From Agaricus subrufescens (Eukaryota > Basidiomycota > Agaricomycetes > Agaricales > Agaricaceae): 64,000 nucleotides of DNA. The stretch spans positions 2,601,894 through 2,665,893 of the forward strand of contig CM057063.1 of the NCBI GenBank assembly GCA_029945375.1, written 5' to 3'. Below, piece after piece: positions 1 through 10,287 of the stretch. The first letter of the stretch is position 1. The number at the start of each line of letters is the position of its first letter. A program made the translations under genes and the position numbers. Under the pieces are notes generated by a model. That model worked only from the letters and a program-made list of their open reading frames with translations, did not search any database and was not told the origin of the DNA.

Positions 1-283
1 CTGGCCACTGAACAGTCTGCGCTAGTCCTGACCAGAAGGCACTTTCACGAAAATCTTCCTCTGGTGAATCTTCCCAAACAGGCGCCCAAAACCGCACTTC
101 ACTGGCTAGCTGCTGCATTGGTGCCGGTGTTAAAGAGACGTAGTAGTCTTCTGCTGGTGGTGTCAGATGGTCCCGGAACGATTCCACGCACTGGGCCCAT
201 TGTCTGATCGCATGATAATCGATGCTGGGGTTCTCGTTAATATTGTCAATTTCGTCGTGGCTGCTGGTTCTATCGAGTGCCAT
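1..283 (-). CDS. DUF6699-like array member 0, 5' part only
   Basis: The minus strand is open from an ATG at 283 to the window edge, giving about 94 residues with no stop. The N-terminus matches the other array members: an acidic, Asn-rich start (motif SSHDEIDNINEN), then a charged helix with RQWAQCVESFR, equivalent to RRWIQQLELFR in the gene at 9292-10287. The bases around the ATG also match the leaders of the genes at 9292 and 16157. The conserved C-terminal domain lies outside the window, so membership rests on the N-terminus, leader and position. Function unknown. Confidence 0.6.
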   Translation of the reverse strand, partial: MALDRTSSHDEIDNINENPSIDYHAIRQWAQCVESFRDHLTPPAEDYYVSLTPAPMQQLASEVRFWAPVWEDSPEEDFRESAFWSGLAQTVQWP

Positions 284-850
284 CGGGACTGGCGCTTTAT
301 TCTAGTGATCAACTTGCGTATCAATGGCGTTGGAAAACCTGATCTGTGACTGCGACCGCCCGCGTATCCTGTTCTCATCAGCGTATTCGTAGACAACGAT
401 CGAGGCCACCTACTTGGTATATCCGTATCTGTGTTCTACAGTTGTCCACTGGTCGCTATTCCCGTACGCCCGACTCTCTGGAGAATCTATTGCTAAGGGG
501 AACTCGTGCTTGCTGTGGGACTGTTGAGATTTGGATTTCCGACCGATGGGGGAGAAAGGCTTTGAAGCCCCAAGCTCTTCATACGAATTATGTAATATGC
601 TGTGGGACTTGGTAAAATCCATGTTAGCACCGCTTCCTCGTGTCCCGTGCATGTTCTCTGGCTCTCAACAATATAGCGTGCTAGTTGTTATTGGCTATCG
701 TGCGTTTCAGGTTGTTAAACTCAAAAGGATGAATTGTAATATGTTGCCGAACCCGACCACCTTATCTCTTTCTTGCTGCGGACATCAGCTCAAGCGAACG
801 GTTGGAGAATATCATCTCTATGCCATTGAAAAGGCCTCTTTTTCATAACA
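284..850 (-). promoter_or_regulatory. Leader/promoter region of array member 0
   Basis: Bases about 470-660 align over about 180 bases with 10490-10690, the same position upstream of the array gene at 9292-10287. A shared GGGCGGTC block lies near 355 (minus-strand reading) and recurs upstream of the genes at 9292 and 16157. A minus-strand frame of 80 codons is open at 410-652, but its translation is not clearly conserved in the second copy, so I read the block as a conserved leader or first-exon region. Transcription start and splicing are unknown. Confidence 0.4.
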
Positions 851-2618
851 CGACAGAGGTGCTCGAAGAGCCTTGAGGTGGATGGCTCTGCGTACACGTG
901 TTTCATCGCTCATTGCGTGTCAAGCTGTATTGTCGATTTTCGTTTCCCCTGGTATCCCTGTCTTCCTCACGTTGTTCCACATTGCGGTTGGGGGGCATCT
1001 TAGTATATGGTCATCTGTATCGCAGCTTAGGCCTATACCTCCTTTAATCATGAGGCATCGTATTTCATTGAATGTATGATTGTTTGCTGAAAAAGCATGC
1101 CCATCGGTGGAATCAAGGTTTGGAGAAGCTCTTATTTCATTCGTCTATAAAAATAAGCGTCGGGCAGCGTGGGTTATCACCACTGCCAATCTATAGGTGG
1201 GAACCTGAACAAAAGAGAAGCTGAATGAGTTAATCAATCAAATTACCACACGATTGCTTGCGGCTTTGTGATGGGATATGCAAGTTCTGTTATTTGTTTA
1301 CGCTACTATTTAACATTCTTATGGTGGACGAATTGCGCTGGTGGTTGAACGAAGATATTGAGGGAATGATACCACGTTTTTGAATAACCCGCGGCATTCT
1401 GATCTAGCCGTTAAATAGCTATCTGTGGACTTCTGATCAGAATTCTCTGGTTATGGGCTTTGCCTTTGAAGCGATATCAATGTTCCGTGAACCTTGGATC
1501 CTACCTCACATATGTCGTTGGAGCCATCAGATTCCTGGTATTAGGTTGAGACTAGGCAACATTAGTGGCGTGGCTCTGATTGTCACTACGTTTCACAGGG
1601 ACAAGGAGGGTTCGACAATGTAACTGCCATTCACACTAAAGGAAATAAGAGAATTTCTTCTGATATTCTACCACTTACCACTATATGTACGTCCAAAAGG
1701 TGTGCTCTCGCTGTATCGAAATTTTCCTGGTCTCATCATAGATGTAGAGGAATCAAGAGAATGGGTGTACTATATCTCAGCTCTAACTAACCTGGATCGG
1801 TCACGTAAGCTTTATCTTGCCTGGTCGGTCATGAGCCTCCGCCGATAGTGATAAGAATGAATTTTAGTAGAGAATCAGGTCATAGAATGAACCTGGATCA
1901 ATAAATAGAAATGTTTTTGAGCCCCACTACTGTTAATTGTTATTCAACCTGATGCTATAGTGTTACATTTGGGATCTCATAGCAGTCTGACGCCACCATA
2001 CCCGTTGCTAGACCGAGACGATCCCCAACATGGATTTACACGATTGAAAGACGGTGGTATGATTGATAGCTTGAAGATGATGCCAAAGCGAGCTGATATG
2101 TCCTACTCAACTTGTCGTTTACGCTTTTGTGCGGATTATCATATCATTTACAGGTATGTCCTCGGACATACCTCAAACCCGTGATCAAACGGTAAAAAAG
2201 TGCGGCTGATGTGTAGAAGGATTTGTCTAGGCAACCCACAACCTGCCGATGACTTTCATAAGCCAGCTGACTTCAGATTCATCGAATTTTCTGATATCCA
2301 GGGAGGACTATCTATCAATGGGTAGAATCAACATTACGATCATGAATAGCCTGCGGTGTCACGCTAGGCAGGATCATTGTCAAGTCGGGGTTCCTCAATG
2401 CCTCCCATCCCCTTCAGGCAAACGCGTGTGGGAGTCTGAGTCTCCTTCTGCTGCTTGCTTCTGCAAACTTGTCATTTACTAATTTTACACAGACTGAAAT
2501 ACGCTGACACCGCTTCAGCATCAAGTACAACGCATTATGTGAGTGACTAGTCGCAATGAACATATCTCGGAGTGAGTGCACAAACAAACGAGCAATACAA
2601 TCGTCTCGTACTAATTGG
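851..2618. other. Intergenic, no gene recognised
   Basis: Only short, unconvincing reading frames occur. The stretch next to 2618 would be the 3' flank of the minus-strand gene that follows. A near-perfect inverted repeat at 2152-2173 is listed separately. Confidence 0.5.
2152..2173. repeat. 22-bp inverted repeat
   Basis: AGGTATGTCC is followed after two bases by its exact reverse complement GGACATACCT. It could form a 10-bp hairpin or be a dyad protein site. It lies in intergenic DNA, and the arm resembles a splice donor by chance. Confidence 0.4.
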
Positions 2619-3635
2619 TTACAAGTTAATTTCCCAAACGTCAGCCTCACCGATAGCACTCTTCAGTCCTCTCCAAGCCCAGACTTCCACATTGACCGTT
2701 GTACCATTTCGGGCTCGGGCGGTCTTTCTCTGTGTCATCTGAAGATCTCCATCTTGTATGTGAGGCTCCTCCCACCTCATCCATGCTACTACAGTTCTTT
2801 GTACATCACTCACTGACACGAATTGGTTTCCTGTGGTAGGTGTGACTATTAGTCTGCCACCAAATGGCCTAACGAGCCTCATTCGTGTCAGAGGTGGGTT
2901 TGTTGCTGGTGTTATGTTGCATGCAAAATGAATATTCAACTCCCCCACAACACTGCTTCCGTCCTGATCCCGAGCCCCCCAGCGATGACCCGGATATGGT
3001 GGCATATCACTCAAGACTGGTTCGACAACAGGCTGAATAGACGCGCGGTATCTCAATGCCGGGTTGAGATCCCTTCGAGGGCGGGATTGCTCGGGCCGGT
3101 TCACGACTGGAAAAGCCCCTAGCACTGATGGTAGAGAGTGGTAGAGCTGATTTGCTCTTCGTCCTTCGTCCTGGAAAAAACGTGGCAAATTTGATCGTTG
3201 GCCACACTGACCATCCTGAAGGGAGACAGATGTGCTGGCTCTCGCTGGATCCACAGGCATTCTTCCAACATCTTCTTGCACTTGTGGTAGCGGTATAGTT
3301 AGTACCATTGGCGCTGACGGACGATTGACTTCGCTGGCTAGACTACAGTTGCCCAGCCGTTGAAGAAGGCCAACTATCCTTGTTGTCGCCATTAAAGCGA
3401 TGTCTTCAATTACGCTCTCCATTCCCATATCCAGCAGAATAGAGGCCGGGATTTGCGCCTGCCTGACTGGCAAGGTCGTTTCTGATGAGGGGACATGAAT
3501 CCCCTCCGTTGGTGGTATTATTTGTGTTTGCATGTAATCCACCTGTTGTATCCATTGGATGATCCTTTCGTTTGTACTAGAGTCTTGACGAAAGATATCG
3601 AGCAAGTTTTGGTCGTTATTGCTGGAGATGGACAT
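2619..3635 (-). CDS. DUF6699-like protein, array member 1
   Basis: Uninterrupted frame of 338 codons. Shared architecture with its paralogues: an N-terminal helix with NERIIQWIQQ (about residues 22-31), a variable low-complexity middle, a conserved APMVLTIPLPQ block near residue 108, and a C-terminal domain of about 145 residues. The domain has DMPPYPGHRWG, then ATNPPLTRMRL, PFGG, GNQFVSVSDVQ, AWMRWE and a terminal EINL. The ATxPPLTRMR...VSVxDV pattern resembles the fungal DUF6699 domain, which has no known activity. It has no signal peptide or membrane helix. The ATG is the first in the conserved frame, but a frame-compatible upstream exon exists (3729-3956), so the true start may be farther up. 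It diverges most from the other members in the middle region. Confidence 0.7.
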   Translation of the reverse strand: MSISSNNDQNLLDIFRQDSSTNERIIQWIQQVDYMQTQIIPPTEGIHVPSSETTLPVRQAQIPASILLDMGMESVIEDIALMATTRIVGLLQRLGNCSLASEVNRPSAPMVLTIPLPQVQEDVGRMPVDPARASTSVSLQDGQCGQRSNLPRFFQDEGRRANQLYHSLPSVLGAFPVVNRPEQSRPRRDLNPALRYRASIQPVVEPVLSDMPPYPGHRWGARDQDGSSVVGELNIHFACNITPATNPPLTRMRLVRPFGGRLIVTPTTGNQFVSVSDVQRTVVAWMRWEEPHIQDGDLQMTQRKTARARNGTTVNVEVWAWRGLKSAIGEADVWEINL

Positions 3636-3956
3636 TTGGTGAATGTCGTGCTTCGAACTTTCTTGGTGACGCTGGTTTTATGGCCGTCTATTCCACCAGT
3701 CGGGAATGGTATGACCTCTTGAGATTAATCACCGTTCACTCGGCATTGTACTCACCTTAGGTTGGCTCTTCCGGATGTAGAGTTGGAGTTTCAGCTCCCA
3801 GTTCTTAAACGATGGTATAATTGTCTCCATCACTCCCGACGGTGCCACTTTACTGCGCTTTAAAGATAAATTAACCGAGGCGTCAAACTGCCACGAGGTA
3901 TCGATTCCTACACATCGTAAAACAGGATGATTATCAACGACTCGTTTGATTGACAT
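3636..3956 (-). other. Candidate upstream exon and intron of array member 1
   Basis: A minus-strand frame runs from an ATG at 3956 and reaches a strong donor, AAG|GTGAGT, near 3757. A CAG acceptor near 3672 would join it in phase to residues just upstream of the ATG at 3635, adding about 80 residues. Similar GGTGAGT donors lie upstream of the genes at 5286, 9292 and 12325, so a 5' intron seems general. The first-exon peptide is not visibly shared with the other members, so it may be untranslated. cDNA would decide. Confidence 0.3.
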
Positions 3957-5285
3957 TCGTTAAGCCGCATCCGCGCCGCACCTAATTTCCCATGCATTCC
4001 ATTTGCGACTCTTTCCTTTATTGTTGCGCTAGGGTGAATTGTCATTCTACGAGATTTGCGGTGTGTTACTGTTCAGTAGTTAGATGTGATACACTTGTCC
4101 TCCGCGATAACGATGATATTGATCTGGAGATTAGATCCGGATTTTGCGTTTCATTGTCTTTTTAGGCAGTACGGAACCTTTATACCAAAGTGGAACGGAA
4201 TTAAGGCTTTGGATCCCGAGCCTGACCTTTTTACCTTCGCGTAAGCAACCAACGTGGATGGTCTAAGGGGTGGATGCTGATCGAATCGCACTGACCCTGG
4301 TGTAGTTACCAATCATTGCTTCTTCCAAACAATCTGCATTCAAAGGAACGCGATGATCAGACTCACAATCCGCAGTATGCTACAACGAAAAAATGAGGTA
4401 TAATTCAGGGGAACTTTCTCTATCATATCCGTTTAGCGAGCGGGGTAAGGTGAAGAAGATGGAGAAGTGAAGCGGGGCACGCAAGTATGCACATGTAGAA
4501 CTGATGTAGAAGGACTTTATCGCGGCGCAGTGATTTTTGTTAAAATTGATCTGACTAATCATTTCGTTTCTAGAAAACAGTGAGAGGCAGGTAGGTGCCT
4601 GGCACATTCCCAGACTCCAGTCGTTTCTCATCGCTGAGTTAGTACCGGCTATTTCTCAAGCACACGATACTGCTTCATGTCATGGTCGGAGATCTCGTCA
4701 TCCACAACATACATGATCTCTCTGGCAGAGAGACCAGCCCTGCGGAGTGTTGCTTGTCTCGAACACAAGCCTGGAGGCAAGCTTTGTTACGGGTGAAAAT
4801 CATCATTACGCTCAAATCGATATATCCCAGATCGGTGCTCTCTCGTCGTGCTCCAGGGTCGACTCCAATCCAAATTGTATAATCTCAGGCTCCAACTTGA
4901 GCTTCTTCCTGTTCAAGCACTGACCGCGGAAATCGGGCTCTGCCTGGTGGGAAGAAAGGTCCCGAGTCGAACGAGGCTTCTGTCACATGTTCAAGGTACA
5001 GGTACGTAGCTGTAAATGCGTCCATGATCAACTCTCATCCTTTCCTCCCCAGCCTCTCTGAGCTAATGCCTGTAAGAGTCTCTTTCCGGTGAGTGCTACT
5101 GCATAGTTATACATGGTGCTGAACAAATTTGCTCCCCATGAGATGAATAGATCGCAGCGACAGTGTTTGAGCACTATTGTCACTGTTATGCAAGCAGCTG
5201 CGAGAAAATCTCCTCGCCTCCGAGTGCTCAACAAAGTCATGCATTTCACTTCGAATGAGAGGTACGAATACCGCCTTTTAAACAT
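3957..5285. other. Intergenic, right part belongs to duplicated segment
   Basis: No gene recognised. About 4960-5285 is similar to 12040-12324, the matching 3' flank of the paralogue at 12325. Shared landmarks are GTCCCGAGTCG-like and CTTCTGTCACA blocks and a CGGTGAGTGCTACTGC / ATGGTGAGTGGTACTGC block. Confidence 0.4.
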
Positions 5286-7030
5286 CTACAGATTTATATC
5301 CCATTCATCACTCTCATCCATGGATTTCTTCAGTCCCCGCCAAACCCAGACCTCGTCACTCATCGTTGTACCATTTAGAGCTCGTATTCTTTCCCTTCGC
5401 GTCAACTGCAGGCCGCCATCTCGTACATGAGGTTGCTCCCACCTCATCCATGCGACCACCGCCTTTTGTACGTCTCCAACTGATACAAACTGGTTCCCTA
5501 CTCCCGGCACCACAACTAACCTGCCGCCAAATGGCCTAGAAAGCCTCATTCGGGTCAGCGGAGGTATGGTCGCTGGTGTCATGCTGCAGGGAAAATGAAC
5601 ATTGAGTTCCCCTAAACAGCTGATATCCTGATCTTGGGCGCCCCATCGATGTCCTGGGTATGGTGGCAAGTCGCTCAAAACTGGCTTGACGACCGGCCGG
5701 CTGGACTCGCGGAACTTCAATTCGGCATCAAGGTGCCGTTGTACGGCACGATGCCGATTTATGATTGTGGGAACTGCCGCCAGCACCGATGACGGCGGTC
5801 GATGATGGACATGATGCGCTCCGAATCCTCGCCTCTGGCCTGACTGCGTACTGATTGATCGACGGTCGGCTGGATCATAATGACCAGAGGGGGCTATATT
5901 CGCTATGGCAAGCTGGAAGGACGTTCCCTCTCTTCCCTCGGATTGCGGCAGTGGTATGGTAAGCACCATCGGCGTAGGCGGAGGGCCTAATTCGCTAGCT
6001 GCACCATAGTGACCTGTCTGGCGAAACGGATTCGTCATAGCCGTTGTTACCATTGGGTCATTTTCACCGACTATATCGCCGACTAGGATATTCTGCATGG
6101 TTGGCGCCCAAAACTGCGACCGACTTTCTGCTATAGCCATTTCTGCTGAAGAGGCGCCATCTTCCTCTGTCAAGGGTGTCGTTGGATTCTGCAAAAAGTG
6201 GATTTGCTGGAGCCATTGTATAATTCTTTCGTTATTACCAGGGCCCTCAGAAATGCAATCGCGCATATGTTGTTCCACCCCGCCTGGAGTTGGCATCGGT
6301 GCCGTCGCTGCGTTTTCAACCTTATGGTAGTACTTCGCCTATGGTCTTCTTCACTGCCTGCCCTCGAAACCCACCCTTGTTAGTTCAGTTGTCCTCGACC
6401 ACACAGGCAACTCACCGGAGGTACACTCCTATTCTTCTGTCCTGCACAAGCTGGCTTTCTGTGTGTTTTTCAGGATATCTGCTGCTTTTTCGTTGGAGTA
6501 ATGCTCGCTTGATAGTGGTATTCGATTAAGGCACTTGGATCCGATGCCGAGGGAGGCGAGAGCTGGGTGTGGCTCGCAGCGATTACCTAATTGTCAATGC
6601 GTTCTCATCATCACGACAGCTGAATCCATTTGGTATCGCCGTTCCCCTCCACTGCATCCTTTTATAGTGCTGAAGAACTTTTGTTGGTTGTTTATTATCT
6701 GTCCGTTGAATTTTAGTGTGTTGAAAAGTTGAGATTCGGTGTCTTACGCAATCTGATTATTAGCGTTCTCCCCAAGATTTCGATGATTCCTACTTAGTAC
6801 GAACAGGCATTTTCCTCCAGAATATCAAGGTGTCACGAGGCCGCTATTCTTTGCTACTGGGAAGGATAAAATGATTGTTGATGAGTATCAGCTCTTTCGA
6901 ATCATTTTCACACATTCTGTGGGAAGCAGGATCCCTCTTGTGATGACTATGCCTATCTATGAATATTGTTCTGCTAAGGGGTATTACGACTGTTTTGATA
7001 GTTATGTCTGATGCAGTTGTCTTCAATAAA
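4960..7030. repeat. Segmental duplication, copy B1
   Basis: Gene plus both flanks match 12020-14080. Anchors: 3' flank 4975-5110 with 12040-12150; the coding regions; 6580-6660 with 13670-13740 (GCGTTCTCATCATCA and TGGTATC blocks); 6830-6990 with 13910-14060 (GGTGTCACGAGG and TCACACATTCTG blocks). Flanks have diverged with many small indels, so the duplication is not recent. Confidence 0.65.
5286..6296 (-). CDS. DUF6699-like protein, array member 2
   Basis: Intact 336-residue frame. N-terminal NERIIQWLQQ at residues 22-31, PTPMVLTIPLPQ at about 107-118, and the C-terminal domain at about 191-336 with DLPPYPGHRWG, ATIPPLTRMRL, RPFGG, GNQFVSVGDVQ, AWMRWEQPH and terminal DINL. It is the closest paralogue of the gene at 12325-13359, with shared N-terminal sequence, promoter and 3' flank. 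A GGTGAGTT donor about 110 bases upstream of the ATG, followed by a CTAAC branch-like site, suggests a 5'-UTR or first-exon intron. Probably intracellular; no catalytic motif is visible. Confidence 0.72.
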   Translation of the reverse strand: MPTPGGVEQHMRDCISEGPGNNERIIQWLQQIHFLQNPTTPLTEEDGASSAEMAIAESRSQFWAPTMQNILVGDIVGENDPMVTTAMTNPFRQTGHYGAASELGPPPTPMVLTIPLPQSEGREGTSFQLAIANIAPSGHYDPADRRSISTQSGQRRGFGAHHVHHRPPSSVLAAVPTIINRHRAVQRHLDAELKFRESSRPVVKPVLSDLPPYPGHRWGAQDQDISCLGELNVHFPCSMTPATIPPLTRMRLSRPFGGRLVVVPGVGNQFVSVGDVQKAVVAWMRWEQPHVRDGGLQLTRRERIRALNGTTMSDEVWVWRGLKKSMDESDEWDINL

Positions 7031-9291
7031 GATAACTGAGGTTTTAATGTCCTTCGAGACGAAAAGTAAAATCGTAGCCACCTGAACTACTGTAGGCGAG
7101 CCCTCTTGCTTTTATATCGGGTGTAAAACAAGCCGTCCACAGAAGTCCATCAGGCCACCGTATGGTGCAATATCTGTGGTTTCTTGTTTTACCCTTGACT
7201 TATCAATCTTAATGAAAGAAGTTTGTGAACCAGGTAGGTTACATAAGCGTCTTTTTCAGAGGTGTCTAATACTGAAGAATTGTGACACTCTAATGAATTG
7301 TCAAGAAACGTTTCTGATACATGGTGGTAGAATGCATAGCGTCCGCTCGTAAGGGAATCATTTATTGAATGTTTGTTCAGCCTACAGGCTATTGCTAGGC
7401 TCATTGGCTGTACTCGAAGATACGCCCTATTTTCTTGTCGGAGGATGAATGACCAAGGGGAAATGCTGGAAACCTTGAATCCTGGTCAGTCAAATCCTCA
7501 CAATGAGCAGTCTCTATAGGTGACCTAGGCTCGATCTAATGCAAACGATAATCGAGCACTCTACTATCCAGCAGTCAGAACGCCGATGTTATTCCGATGA
7601 TGATCTGGCTGCCAGGAATCGGAGTTCAGTGGCTGAGATAGTGGTGGTGATGGATGATTTTTTGTACGTTTCATTCGCTATACTTCCCTGCGGAAATAAG
7701 TGAGAAGTGGGTTCAATGATAAATCACGGGGAAACCAACGATATGCTCATGAAAGATCGGGAGTGTTTGCTTGGAGATAACCTGAAATGATACAACTGAT
7801 CTTGTAGAGCCACTGTTGTGGAAGTAAATGAAACACTCATTGTACGACCTATACGGTTTACTCTCCGTCAGCTGTTGGTCATAATATTTTTACTACGCTG
7901 AGCGAAGAAGACGCATATGCCGGTTGGCTATCAGCGTTTAATTGTACTACTTCGGCTCGTATCATCAGCATCCTTTTGAAGGTATGTAACTTTTGTAAAC
8001 TTAGAATCCTTATATAGTTTCTCTTATTCTAGGGCACTCCAATTGACTGAATACCCGGAAGATCGATTACTTTCGGGTTACTGGGCTGCGGAATGGAGAA
8101 TAGGATGCTGCGAGTGTGACACTGAGCTCATCAATCAGGGTCCACTCGTAGCGCTGCAGAAATCAATTGTGACAGATTGTGAACGATGAAAGCGCTACTT
8201 GGAGAATACCATTTGGAGTATTGCCTTGGCGTCCATGGCTCTTCATTGATTGAGTAACAGTTACTAGGGGTCACAAAGCCAAGAGATGAACTGCCTCGCG
8301 AAGTATTTGTGAACGCTAGGCGGCACATCCTCTATGGTTAACGACTGCTCAAATCAGGGGCTAGTTTGTTATCTACTAGGTGATACCCAGCATTCCAAGT
8401 AAGGTGCTCTAGAAAAGATAAACGAGCCTGTTATCACTGAGGTGTCTGACCCTCCCGGTTATGTTTTTTGAGCACTGCCATGACAGGGGAACCTTTTTAA
8501 TAACATGGGAGGGTGTACATCAACTCAGACGAAACACATGTGCAATCAACATCATTGCATTCCATTGGTGAATGAAGGTTTTGAGATACATCGTATGTGA
8601 ACGGCCCGAACATTAATATCAGCGGATCTGAGATGATCAGCACGAACACTGTTCAAGAGATATCAAAGCGGCTCTTGGTGCTAAGAAGGTGATGCATAGG
8701 GAGGGGACTGTGAATTCATAAACAACCCTGAGTGAGCTTCCTATGTCGAAGTCTGTCATTGTCAAGTAAACCTCGGTCCAGAGACTCAAGATGGACCTTG
8801 CGTTGGTCACTCATGGCTAGGAATGAGGAAGTTTGCGCCTCGTGAGCACTATGAGGATCGATTGGGCAGTAGAACCATGGAGGAATGGATGTGACGTGTG
8901 ACACGAATCTCGAGATACGACAGCTTTAACCCTTGTCAACTGGCGTGTGTGGTGGTGATGGCGCTCGACGGACCCATTAAAGGAACCGTCTCGCAGTGCC
9001 TATTCTCGCCTCTCTTCCCCTCGGCGCTTTGTCTCGTCTCCGCGGATTGCCTTTCTTCAGTCAGTACTTGCTACAAAATTCCGGTATAAACGCATAACAC
9101 AGTAGCAGCCGAGGAACAAAAAAGTGGCGAGTACCGGAGCTCAACACACCTTGTTCGGACGCTCGATCGATACTGTACTTTGGAGCGTTCAAACCGGCAA
9201 GGCGCCTCTGCAGTAAGTACCCAAAAAACATATATTGAATATAGTACAAGCTGAGTTTTCCGCCGCGTCTACAGTATGAGTCCCATTGTGC
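6297..9291. other. Promoter of array member 2, then gene-free DNA
   Basis: 6297-7030 is the duplicated upstream flank shared with 13360-14080. From 7030 to 9291 only short frames of 60-71 codons occur, none with recognisable similarity or a believable splice partner. I see nothing else supportable here. Confidence 0.45.
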
Positions 9292-10287
9292 CTATAAGTT
9301 TATTTTCCATACATCTGCTTCACTTCTATCCATCGTCAGCCCTCTCCATGCCCAGACATTGACTTCCCTGCGTGTACCATCCCGAGCCCTCACTGTCGTC
9401 CTTGCTGTCAATTGGAGACCCTGATCCTGAACATGAGGTTGCTCCCACCTCATCCAGGCGACTACCATCCTTTGCACATCACCCACGGACACAAACTGGT
9501 TCCCTATAGCTGGCGTTACAATCAGCACGCCACCAAAAGGCCTAGCTAGCCTCATTCGCGTCAACGGTGGGTTTGTCGCAGGCATTGTGCTGTCGGGAAA
9601 ATGGACACTCAATCCTCCTGTAGACCTGCCGTATTCCTCTCGTGCACCCCAGCAGTGACCGCTGTACGGCGGCATATCGCATAAGACTGGTTTGACGACG
9701 GGTCGAACTAATTCATGAAGCCTTAGTTCGACGGCGAGAACCAGTGGCTCGGACCGGCTCGCCGGTGCGGGAATATCCGACCATGATTGCACTGCCACTC
9801 GTCGGTGATGCGACTGATGCGCTGATCCTCCGCTCGGCTGATCGCCTGTGACGATGGAAGACCGCCCAAGTGTACAGGTTGGAGCAGGGAGGTCTAAGCT
9901 AACTGTTATTGACGTCAAGGATCTCGCCTCATCGTCTTCAATAACTTGTGGCAGTGGTATAGTTAATATCAATGGCGTTGGTGGGTAGTTTCTTTCGCTA
10001 ACTGGTCCGCTGATACCTGCCCAATGATAACGGCGCCTGGTTCTTGTTGAGCTAACATCGTCACGTAGCTCACTTTGCGAAGTGGACGCTTCATCTCTGG
10101 CCCCACTGTCTATCCACTGTACAGGTGTAGCTGTGGAGGGCGACCAACCACCCGCTAGCGATGGCGTCAGCAAGGCCCGGAACAATTCTAGTTGCTGGAT
10201 CCATCGTCTGACTCGTTCGTGGTCGGTATCGAAGCTCTCTTGATTGTGAAGGTTAATGTCGTGGTTATTGGTGCTATCGAACGGCAT
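9292..10287 (-). CDS. DUF6699-like protein, array member 3
   Basis: Intact 331-residue frame. N-terminus with HERVRRWIQQLELF, central PTPLILTIPLPQ, and a C-terminal domain with DMPPYSGHCWGA, ATNPPLTRMRL, RPFGG, GNQFVSVGDVQ, AWMRWEQPH and terminal KINL. The usual HRWG is HCWG here. Leader and N-terminus group it with the edge-truncated copy (1-283) and the gene at 16157. Six bases of codon-like conservation (GCG-CCA-GTC) just upstream of the ATG in all three raise the possibility that coding begins farther up, after a GGTGAGTT intron donor near 10420. Function unknown. Confidence 0.72.
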   Translation of the reverse strand: MPFDSTNNHDINLHNQESFDTDHERVRRWIQQLELFRALLTPSLAGGWSPSTATPVQWIDSGARDEASTSQSELRDDVSSTRTRRRYHWAGISGPVSERNYPPTPLILTIPLPQVIEDDEARSLTSITVSLDLPAPTCTLGRSSIVTGDQPSGGSAHQSHHRRVAVQSWSDIPAPASRSEPLVLAVELRLHELVRPVVKPVLCDMPPYSGHCWGAREEYGRSTGGLSVHFPDSTMPATNPPLTRMRLARPFGGVLIVTPAIGNQFVSVGDVQRMVVAWMRWEQPHVQDQGLQLTARTTVRARDGTRREVNVWAWRGLTMDRSEADVWKINL